5,747 nucleotides of DNA, from contig CASBQH010000457.1 of the NCBI GenBank assembly GCA_949127695.1, positions 1 through 5,747 on the forward strand. The letters are read 5' to 3'. Positions within the stretch are counted from its first letter, which is position 1; each line of letters starts with the position of its first letter. The stretch is from Synechococcales cyanobacterium PMM_0073. Its GTDB lineage: Bacteria; Cyanobacteriota; Cyanobacteriia; Elainellales; Elainellaceae. Positions 1 through 4,652 of the stretch are shown here, piece by piece. The translations under genes were made by a program, and so were the position numbers. The notes below the pieces were generated by a model. The model had not been told where the DNA came from. It ran no database searches and saw nothing but the letters and a program-made list of their open reading frames with translations.

Positions 1-320
1 CGCTGCGACTGCGGCGGATAAAAAATTGGCGCGTCTGGGGCAGTCACAGTCGTAGGCGGCTTCAGAAACAGCAGCGGCTCTTGCGGCAGTTCGCTCCCCA
101 TTTCCTGCGCGTGCTTCAGGTAGTTCTTGCCCACCGCCACAATTTTAGAGGGGGCACAGGGAGCCAGTAGCTGATAGTCGGCAGCCGCCAGAACCTGCGA
201 GGTCGGCTGGCCTAGCAGCCAAGGCGGGGCATCTAAAATCTGCACCTGCCGGTCGGGTTGCAGCAGGCCGTAATGAACCTGCCCTAAGAGCGTTTGAATG
301 CGGACGAAGCGCTGCGCCAT
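1..320 (-). CDS. Fumarylacetoacetate hydrolase (FAH) family protein, N-terminal part (cut by window edge)
   Basis: The minus strand is open from an ATG at 320-318 to the window edge, giving 106 complete residues of a longer protein. Residues 59-73 read [15 protein letters not shown] and residues 85-92 read FLKPPTTV. These are the two N-terminal signatures of the FAH superfamily, which includes fumarylacetoacetases, acylpyruvases, 2-hydroxyhepta-2,4-diene-1,7-dioate isomerases and oxaloacetate tautomerases/decarboxylases. Family members are cytoplasmic, metal-dependent enzymes acting on C-C bonds or keto-enol forms of small oxo-acids. The acidic metal ligands should lie beyond the edge, so activity cannot be judged. 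An in-frame TAG sits four codons upstream of the ATG, which fixes the start, and AGGA lies about 15 bases upstream of it. The first 55 residues match the variable N-terminal lid region. The exact substrate is unknown. The gene is divergent from rpsF. Confidence 0.88.
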   Translation of the reverse strand, partial: MAQRFVRIQTLLGQVHYGLLQPDRQVQILDAPPWLLGQPTSQVLAAADYQLLAPCAPSKIVAVGKNYLKHAQEMGSELPQEPLLFLKPPTTVTAPDAPIFYPPQSQ

Positions 321-343
321 AGTCGAATTAGCCTATCCTGAGA

Positions 344-349
344 TATGAT
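344..349 (+). promoter_or_regulatory. Possible -10 element for rpsF
   Basis: TATGAT on the plus strand differs from TATAAT at one position. No convincing -35 lies 16-18 bases upstream. If it is used, transcription would start near 356 and the rpsF leader would be about 112 bases long, long enough to contain the stem-loop at 384-411. Confidence 0.28.
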
Positions 350-383
350 GGTGAATCCTTGCTTCTGAGCCTAGCTGAGGTTG

Positions 384-411
384 GTCTGTGGCTGCCAATG
401 GCAACACAGAC
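384..411 (+). promoter_or_regulatory. Stem-loop in the presumed rpsF leader
   Basis: GTCTGTG (384-390) pairs perfectly with CACAGAC (405-411). Inside it, TGCC (393-396) pairs with GGCA (400-403) around a three-base AAT loop. The two helices are separated by a small asymmetric internal loop (GC against A). It is followed by no T-run, so it is not a terminator. A second inverted pair, GCTTCTGA (361-368) and TCAGAAGC (437-444), brackets it, with TGAGG/CCTCA (376-380/423-427) between. rpsF leaders in several bacterial phyla carry a structured element bound by the S6:S18 complex. Whether this one belongs to that class cannot be decided by eye. Confidence 0.45.
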
Positions 412-413
412 TC

Positions 414-442
414 ATTATCTAGCCTCACTCAGATTATCAGAA
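414..442 (-). promoter_or_regulatory. Possible promoter for the FAH-family gene
   Basis: On the minus strand a GATAAT (-10-like, complement of 414-419, within TAGATAAT) follows TTCTGA (complement of 437-442) with a 17-base spacer. The -10 is good (5 of 6); the -35 matches only about half of the sigma-70 consensus. A start near 407 would give a leader of roughly 87 bases. This rests on motif appearance only. Confidence 0.25.
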
Positions 443-455
443 GCCTCATGTCCAT

Positions 456-462
456 AAGGAGA
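456..462 (+). promoter_or_regulatory. Strong Shine-Dalgarno of rpsF
   Basis: AAGGAGA lies five bases before the ATG at 468, an almost full anti-SD complement. It decides the start against an out-of-frame ATG at 448. Confidence 0.85.
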
Positions 463-467
463 CTCAA

Positions 468-791
468 ATGCCACAATACGAAACAATGTACATTCTGCGC
501 CCCGATTTAGGCGAAGAATTGACCAGCCGCGCCATCGAAAAATATAATGCGTTGCTGAGCGAACAGAGCGGCGAAGAGCCCAAGACCCTGCATCGGGGTA
601 AGCGTCGTCTGGCCTACGAAATCAACCGCCATCGAGAAGGCGTCTATGTGCAGATGAACTATAGCGCTCCGGGCACGGCGGTTGCGGTGCTAGAGAGAGC
701 AATGCGCCTCAGCGATGAGGTGATTCGCTACATGACGATTAGACCGGAAGCAGTCGCTGATGAGCCAGAGGAGGTTGCAGTTGAAGCCTAG
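468..791 (+). CDS. rpsF: 30S ribosomal protein S6
   Basis: This 107-residue protein begins MPQYETMYILRPDL, the typical first strand of bacterial/plastid-type S6. It continues with a ferredoxin-like beta-alpha-beta-beta-alpha-beta pattern. Residues around 43-62 (RGKRRLAYEINRHREGVY) form the conserved central strands, with the Lys/Arg-Leu-Ala-Tyr-Glu-Ile signature. Residues 75-93 form the second helix and last strand (LERAMRLSDEVIRYMTIRP). The C-terminus is short and acidic (DEPEEVAVEA), as in many cyanobacteria. S6 binds 16S rRNA cooperatively with S18 in the platform of the small subunit. The length agrees with the family's usual 95-115 residues. The gene stands alone, as usual in cyanobacteria, rather than in an rpsF-ssb-rpsR operon, and has its own strong ribosome binding site and terminator. 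Identification is secure. Confidence 0.97.
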   Translation: MPQYETMYILRPDLGEELTSRAIEKYNALLSEQSGEEPKTLHRGKRRLAYEINRHREGVYVQMNYSAPGTAVAVLERAMRLSDEVIRYMTIRPEAVADEPEEVAVEA

Positions 792-818
792 CGCCATATA
801 GCCAAAGCAAAGATATCT

Positions 819-854
819 GCCCTCAATCCGGTTTCTGATTGGGGGCTTGTTTTT
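819..854 (+). terminator. Intrinsic terminator after rpsF
   Basis: GCCCTCAATC (819-828) pairs over ten bases with GATTGGGGGC (837-846), with a single T-G wobble, around an eight-base loop. It is followed at once by TTGTTTTT (847-854). Stem, loop size and T-tract are all as expected for a Rho-independent terminator. It ends 28 bases after the rpsF stop and makes rpsF a single-gene transcript. Confidence 0.92.
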
Positions 855-908
855 GTGATTTGAAGCCGCTGCTCAGAGATTTTTCAGCTCAGACTCAGCC
901 GACCATTC

Positions 909-914
909 CATAAT
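909..914 (+). promoter_or_regulatory. Possible -10 element for the reductase/coiled-coil unit
   Basis: CATAAT lies 28 bases before the ATG at 942, downstream of the rpsF terminator, where a new promoter is needed. No good -35 is visible at 16-18 bases. A weak GGAA at 930-933 could serve as ribosome binding site. Confidence 0.3.
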
Positions 915-941
915 AGAAAGAGCGCAACTGGAACCTGATTT

Positions 942-1943
942 ATGAAACTCGCAAGGCAAAACCTGGAGCAGCGGCTAGAGCATCTTTACGACGTGATTAT
1001 TGTCGGCGGCGGCGCAGGCGGACTCTCTGCCGCCATCTATCTTCAGCGCTATCGGCTCTCTTGCCTGGTGATCGAAAAAGGCAAAGGCCGCTCATTTTGG
1101 ATGCAGGAGCTGCGAAACTATCTCGGCCTGCCGCCGGAAACCCCCGGACGCGATCTGCTGAAGCAAGGGCTAGATCATAGCCTAGAGCTGGGCGCTGACC
1201 ATCTACGCGGCTTTGTCGAGGAAGTGCGCGATGAGGGCGAGAATTTTGCCGTCAAGGTGAAAGTGGGCAAGCAGAACAGCCAGTATCCAGTGTTTCGCGC
1301 CAAATATGTAATTGCGGCCAGCGGCATCATTGATACCCTGCCACAGCTGGCCAACATGCAGAACGTGTTTGACTATGCGGGCTACAACCTGCATGTTTGC
1401 TTGATCTGCGATGGCTACGAAATTGCTGACCAGCGCTGTGGCCTGTTTGCTGGCACCGAGGGCGCAATCAACACCGCCTTTGTGCTCAACTGGTTCACGC
1501 CCTACATTACGGTGTTTACCAACGGCCTGTTTGAAGTGGGCGAGGAGATGCGCCAGAAGCTGCGCGATCATGGCTATCCGCTGGTGGAGCAGCCGATTCA
1601 GCAGTTTTTGGGACAAAACCACCAGATGAATGGCGTAGAGCTAGCCGACGGCTCGAAAGTGGAGCTAGATACGGGGCTGATTGCGATGGGTTCGCACTAC
1701 CATAACGAATATTTACAAGGGCTGGATCTGGAGTGGAAAGGCAGCAATCTCGTGACTGACAGCATGTGCCGCACCTCGCATCCGCGCATTTTTGCAGTCG
1801 GAGATTTAAAAGAAGGTCTAAATCAAGTGTCAATTGCGGTGGCAGATGGTACATTAGCGGCTACAGCAATTTGGCGGGATATTCGGCGGTCTGCCGCGCC
1901 TCGCCGCTGGGAACAAAATTTGATTGGAGCAGCCGCACCGTGA
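942..1943 (+). CDS. Thioredoxin-reductase-fold flavoprotein, probable diflavin-linked disulfide oxidoreductase (DDOR) type
   Basis: This 333-residue protein has the two-domain thioredoxin reductase fold. Residues 17-36 (YDVIIVGGGAGGLSAAIYLQ) hold the FAD-binding GGGAGG, 122-128 the ASG turn, and 284-288 (FAVGD) the second FAD contact. C153-L-I-C156 followed by DG is the redox disulfide at the position of the bacterial TrxR CATC-DG. The pyridine-nucleotide subdomain is abnormal. The usual GGGxSAxEEA is replaced by AGTEGAINTA (170-179), the HRR motif for the NADPH phosphate is replaced by FTNG (192-195), and the usual Arg-Gln pair after FAxGD is Asn-Gln (294-295). Among described families this combination best fits DDOR, known from Gloeobacter and Synechocystis, in which a second FAD occupies the NADPH site and which does not act as an NADPH-thioredoxin reductase. 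That assignment is inference. A ferredoxin-linked thioredoxin reductase is the alternative. It is probably cytoplasmic, and is translationally coupled to the next gene. The ATG is preferred because an internal start would remove the FAD motif; it leaves a 16-residue N-terminal extension. Confidence 0.85.
   Translation: MKLARQNLEQRLEHLYDVIIVGGGAGGLSAAIYLQRYRLSCLVIEKGKGRSFWMQELRNYLGLPPETPGRDLLKQGLDHSLELGADHLRGFVEEVRDEGENFAVKVKVGKQNSQYPVFRAKYVIAASGIIDTLPQLANMQNVFDYAGYNLHVCLICDGYEIADQRCGLFAGTEGAINTAFVLNWFTPYITVFTNGLFEVGEEMRQKLRDHGYPLVEQPIQQFLGQNHQMNGVELADGSKVELDTGLIAMGSHYHNEYLQGLDLEWKGSNLVTDSMCRTSHPRIFAVGDLKEGLNQVSIAVADGTLAATAIWRDIRRSAAPRRWEQNLIGAAAP
1926..1929 (+). promoter_or_regulatory. Shine-Dalgarno for the GTG start at 1940
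   Basis: GGAG within the last codons of the reductase lies ten bases before GTG 1940-1942. It supports this start over an ATG further upstream at 1766, which would need 174 bases of overlap with the reductase. Confidence 0.55.
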
Positions 1944-2521
1944 CAATCCCAAACCCTGCCGCCATCGGCACTGAATCCCAACCGCAAACCCTGCCCGAAC
2001 TCCAAGCCGAAGTGGCACAGCTGCGCGAAGAGCTCACCCTGCGTGACCAGCTAGTGCAGCAGCTTTCGCAGGAGCTGTTTCGGCTGGTGAAAGGCAACGC
2101 CAGCGCCTCGCCCACGGCTCAGCTGAGCGAACATCAGCAGGCCGAAGTCCGTACCCTGCGCGAGCAGCTGGCGGGCGTGGAGGAGCAGGTAACGTTTTAT
2201 CAAGCCCAAATGAGCGAGCGTGACAGCGAAGCCCAAAGCCTGCGCCAGTCCATGCAGGAGCTGAGCGAACGCGCCACGATGCTAGAGCAGGTGGTGCAGG
2301 AGTTGCCCCGCGTCTACTACGAGAAGTTTGAGCAGCGGATGACGGCAGTGCGCGAGAAAGTGGCGATGATCCAGCGCGAAAACCGGCAGCTGCACGCCGA
2401 GCTGAAGAGCGTCAACTATCGCTTGGCCGTCCGCAACCGTCAGACCAATCAGCTTGATCTGCCTAGCTTTCCCAGAGTCGGCGGCAACTCCAACTCGATC
2501 CCTACGTTTGGCAACGTCTAG
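1940..2521 (+). CDS. Coiled-coil protein of unknown function, coupled to the reductase
   Basis: I do not recognise a named family. Starting at GTG 1940 the product has 193 residues. A short polar N-terminus (1-17) leads into a helix at about 18-51 (rich in Leu/Glu/Gln, ending LFRLVKGN). A Ser/Ala/Thr-rich linker follows (52-62), then a long heptad-like coiled coil from about 63 to 165, broken near Pro123 (ELPRVYYEKF). The tail (170-193) is Pro/Asn/Gly/Ser-rich and probably disordered. There is no signal peptide, membrane segment or cysteine. The GTG overlaps the TGA of the reductase as GTGA, which suggests translational coupling and a shared role, for example as a scaffold or dimerising partner. 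An in-frame ATG at 1766 gives a 251-residue version, but its first 58 residues are a shadow of the reductase frame and look non-native. A hydrophobic in-frame remnant follows the TAG stop. The existence of the gene is well supported; its function is not. Confidence 0.8.
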   Translation: MTIPNPAAIGTESQPQTLPELQAEVAQLREELTLRDQLVQQLSQELFRLVKGNASASPTAQLSEHQQAEVRTLREQLAGVEEQVTFYQAQMSERDSEAQSLRQSMQELSERATMLEQVVQELPRVYYEKFEQRMTAVREKVAMIQRENRQLHAELKSVNYRLAVRNRQTNQLDLPSFPRVGGNSNSIPTFGNV

Positions 2522-2671
2522 TTTCTAGCCTTCAGCAGATTTGTGGGCAGGCTCGTGCCGCTAGAGCTGCTGATTGCCTGAGCAGCGCAGTTTGCCTTCT
2601 TGGCGCTGGGGCTAATGATCGCCTGGATTGGGCTGGCCTACTGGCTAGAGCAGCGCCTCCAGCAGGCTTGA
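2522..2671 (+). pseudogene. Possible remnant of a membrane-anchor or small membrane protein, interrupted by stops
   Basis: In the same frame as the coiled-coil gene, directly after its TAG (2519-2521), the sequence reads on as FLAFSRFVGRLVPLELLIA. It meets a TGA at 2579-2581 and continues as AAQFAFLALGLMIAWIGLAYW followed by LEQRLQQA, up to a TGA at 2669-2671. The second part is a convincing single membrane helix with a basic/polar C-terminal tail, and its codons (CTG, GCC, CAG, CTA, GAG) resemble those of the real genes here. No good start with a ribosome binding site opens it. It may be a lost C-terminal anchor of the coiled-coil protein or a decayed small gene, or chance. The last 27 bases overlap the VTT-gene 3' end in antisense. 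No T-rich terminator is visible in this convergent gap. Confidence 0.3.
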
Positions 2672-3244
2672 TCCCAAGTAAATATAGGCCGCCACAATTG
2701 CCGTGCCGCTGAGGAGCAGCGCGATTGCAAAGCGGCTGTAGGAAATCGGCGTGAGGCCAGCCGCATAGCTGACGATATCTTGCGACAGCGGCATTAGCAG
2801 CGTTAGGTAGACAATGCCCCGATTCCCCGTCACCCGACTCGTCAGCTGATCCAGCTCTGCCAGACTGGATTTACCGATCAGTCGCGCCACCGCATCGCGG
2901 CCAAACTGCTTCGAGATCCAAAAATTTGCGCTGCATCCCAGCACCGTGGCGATCAGGCTGAGCAAAAAGCCGGCCTGTTTACCAAAAATTGCGCCCCCCG
3001 CAATGAACAAAGAGCTGCCGCTGAGGGGTGCAATAATTAAGCTGAAGGCGCATAAAATCACGAACAGCACCGGTGCCCACTGCCCAGAATCGCGCATGAG
3101 CCGCTGCGCGTTTTCTAGCCCCACCCAGCGCAGCAGCAGCACCATGACAGTATAGAGGACGACAAACCCAAACAAGAGCAGCAGCAATCGTTTGAGTAGC
3201 TCAAGGCGCGGCATAGGCGAAGAAGCAGAATACCGCTCCACCAT
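2645..3244 (-). CDS. VTT/DedA-domain membrane protein (TVP38/TMEM64 type)
   Basis: This 199-residue integral membrane protein has hydrophobic segments at about 18-40, 56-75, 90-110, 145-163 and 172-194. The VTT (SNARE-associated/DedA) core lies at 73-117. It includes PLSGSSLFIAGGAIFG, the re-entrant loop with small residues, and the FGRD that ends the first repeat. The second repeat reads LMPLSQDIVSYAAGLTPISY (150-169), the TVP38-like version of the Pro-rich loop followed by YAAGLT. The family acts in the inner membrane and has been linked to lipid scrambling, envelope integrity and proton-dependent transport. The substrate here is unknown. It starts 17 bases after the argG stop and is probably cotranscribed with it. 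The start is uncertain: ATG 3244 fits the spacing, with GGTCGAG before it, while Met11 (MPRLELL) would also give an intact first helix. The length is near the usual 200-230 residues. Confidence 0.87.
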   Translation of the reverse strand: MVERYSASSPMPRLELLKRLLLLLFGFVVLYTVMVLLLRWVGLENAQRLMRDSGQWAPVLFVILCAFSLIIAPLSGSSLFIAGGAIFGKQAGFLLSLIATVLGCSANFWISKQFGRDAVARLIGKSSLAELDQLTSRVTGNRGIVYLTLLMPLSQDIVSYAAGLTPISYSRFAIALLLSGTAIVAAYIYLGSSLLEALL

Positions 3245-3261
3245 AGCTCATAGCTCGACCG

Positions 3262-4500
3262 CTAGGACTTGATCTGACCGCTGGTCGCAAGTGCTCTGGC
3301 GCTAAAGCCGTAGACCCGCAGCAGCCCCTCGGAATCGGAGTGGTTATAATCGCCGACGGCTTCCATCGAGGCGTTTTCCTCTGAGTAAATTGAATGAGGC
3401 GCATCGGTGGCCGCCACAAACGAAATATTGCCGCGATAGAGCGAAACGGTAATCGTGCCCGTCATCAGCTCGGCAGTGCAGCCAATCGCCTCCAAGGCCA
3501 TCCGCGTCGCCAGATCAAACCAGTAGCCCTGATAGATCTGCTTGGCAATCAGCAGCGAAAGCTGGTCGTAGAATTCGCGGGCGCGGCGGTCTAGCACCAG
3601 CTGAAGCAAGAAGGCATAGCAAGTCCCCAAAATCTCGACCCCAGGGCTTTCATAAACCCCGCGTGACTTGATGCCGACAAACCGATTTTCGACTAGATGC
3701 GTGCCAATACCGATGCCATATTGGCCACCGATCGCGTTGGCCTGCATGATCGCCTCTAGCGCTGTAACGCTGCTGCCGTTGATTGCCACAGGTCGCCCCT
3801 GCTCAAACCGCACCGTAAACTGCTCGGCCTCGTTGGGCGCATCGGCAGGGTAGCAGCCCATGATGGGCTTGACGAAATGGGCGGGCGTGGTTAGGGCTTC
3901 GAGCAGGCCAGATTCGTGGGTTAGCCCCAGCAGATTCGCGTCGGTGGAGTAGGGCTTGTCTTTGGTCGCCGTCACCGACAGCCCCTTTTCCTGACAGAAA
4001 TCGATCATTTCGCTGCGTCCAGGGAAGCGCGCCAGAAACGTCTCGTCGCGCCAAGGCGCATAGACTTCAAAATCTGGAGCCAGCATGTTGGTGATCAGCT
4101 GAAACCGCACCTGGTCATTGCCGCGCCCGGTTGCGCCGTGGCTGAGAATGCTGAGGCCGCGCTTTTGCATTTCCTCCACCATTGCTTTGGTCAGCACGCA
4201 GCGGGCAATGCCCGTCGTGTTCCAGTAGCGCCCTTCGTAGCAAGCCTGCGCCTGAATGAGCTGGACGCCAATTTCGGCAATTGCTTCGCGCACGGGCAGC
4301 AGCACAAATTCTTTCGCCCCAGACAGCAGCATCCGCTCTCGAATCGCCGAAACATCATCTTCGTCGGGCTGCCCCAAGTCGGCAGTAAAGCAGACCACGT
4401 TCACGCCCAAATCACTCAGCCAGCGGGTGACGGTGCAGCTATCAAGTCCCCCCGATCCGGCAAAAGCAATCGTCTGTCCGTTCAAATCCTGCGCTTTCAT
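3262..4500 (-). CDS. argG: Argininosuccinate synthase, atypical (E. coli-like) subtype
   Basis: This 412-residue enzyme joins citrulline and aspartate using ATP to form argininosuccinate in arginine synthesis. The N-type ATP pyrophosphatase loop is S16-G-G-L-D-S21. FTADLGQPDEDD (38-49) follows, with HGATGRGNDQVRF (121-133) in the nucleotide/citrulline region and YSTDANLLG (184-192). TVRFEQGRPVAING (229-242), the ENR and IKSRGVYESPG motifs (271-287), and QIYQGYWFD (321-329) lie in the synthetase/tetramerisation part. From about 184 on, the sequence resembles the E. coli-type enzyme (LGQPDEED, VRFEQGHPVALNG, SRGIYEAPG, LLYQGRWFD) more than the usual cyanobacterial ArgG with AYSGGVDTS. The ATP loop reads FAGSGGLDS, with two extra residues relative to FSGGLDT. 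A clear GAGGAGA precedes the ATG. The enzyme fold is certain. Whether this is the cell's main ArgG or a second paralogue cannot be seen here. Confidence 0.93.
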   Translation of the reverse strand: MKAQDLNGQTIAFAGSGGLDSCTVTRWLSDLGVNVVCFTADLGQPDEDDVSAIRERMLLSGAKEFVLLPVREAIAEIGVQLIQAQACYEGRYWNTTGIARCVLTKAMVEEMQKRGLSILSHGATGRGNDQVRFQLITNMLAPDFEVYAPWRDETFLARFPGRSEMIDFCQEKGLSVTATKDKPYSTDANLLGLTHESGLLEALTTPAHFVKPIMGCYPADAPNEAEQFTVRFEQGRPVAINGSSVTALEAIMQANAIGGQYGIGIGTHLVENRFVGIKSRGVYESPGVEILGTCYAFLLQLVLDRRAREFYDQLSLLIAKQIYQGYWFDLATRMALEAIGCTAELMTGTITVSLYRGNISFVAATDAPHSIYSEENASMEAVGDYNHSDSEGLLRVYGFSARALATSGQIKS

Positions 4501-4507
4501 GCGATTT

Positions 4508-4514
4508 TCTCCTC
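4508..4514 (-). promoter_or_regulatory. Shine-Dalgarno of argG
   Basis: On the minus strand GAGGAGA lies seven bases before the argG ATG at 4500, a strong site that fixes this start. Confidence 0.8.
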
Positions 4515-4560
4515 GCGGCTATGGCCTAGCTGATCCACCAGACCCAAGAACAAAGCTCTT

Positions 4561-4566
4561 ATTATC
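4561..4566 (-). promoter_or_regulatory. Possible -10 element for argG
   Basis: The minus strand carries TAGATAAT (GATAAT as -10, complement of 4561-4566), the same octamer seen upstream of the FAH-family gene. No matching -35 lies at 17 bases; a CTGACA sits about 22 bases upstream. Transcription from here would give a leader of about 50 bases. Confidence 0.25.
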
Positions 4567-4585
4567 TAATCAAAGCTGCTGAATT

Positions 4586-4596
4586 TCCTGTCAGGA
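4586..4596. promoter_or_regulatory. Short perfect dyad between argG and the glycosyltransferase gene
   Basis: TCCTG-T-CAGGA is an 11-base palindrome centred at 4591, in the middle of the divergent intergenic region and upstream of both candidate -10 elements. It could be a small operator half-site pair, but short dyads occur by chance and no known consensus (NtcA GTA-N8-TAC, ARG box) fits. Confidence 0.2.
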
Positions 4597-4614
4597 TCGG
4601 TACAGATTTGCGAA

Positions 4615-4645
4615 TATGCTGTGTAGAGCTGCTGTGAGGAGAGAG
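4615..4645 (+). promoter_or_regulatory. Possible -10 and ribosome binding site of the glycosyltransferase gene
   Basis: TATGCT (4615-4620) is a fair -10 with no clear -35. GAGGAGAGAG (4636-4645) is a strong Shine-Dalgarno region, 7-11 bases before ATG 4653. If the -10 is right, the leader is only about 26 bases long. Confidence 0.4.
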
Positions 4646-4652
4646 CAAAAGC

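Noticed and set aside
1203..1622. 139-residue minus-strand reading frame inside the reductase gene
   Set aside because: Antisense shadow of a high-GC coding region, with no ribosome binding site and no family resemblance.
1766..1939. Upstream extension of the coiled-coil protein from ATG 1766
   Set aside because: It would overlap the reductase by 174 bases. The residues are Arg/Ser/Cys-rich frame-shadow sequence, and a GTG with a ribosome binding site exists at 1940.
2566..2586. Hairpin GCTGCT/AGCAGC in the convergent gap, considered as a terminator
   Set aside because: Six-base stem with a nine-base loop, but no T-tract on either strand. Not enough to call a terminator.
4138..4582. Two plus-strand reading frames (131 and 108 residues) opposite the 5' half of argG
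   Set aside because: They lie antisense to strongly conserved argG codons and have composition typical of shadow frames, with no recognisable domain.
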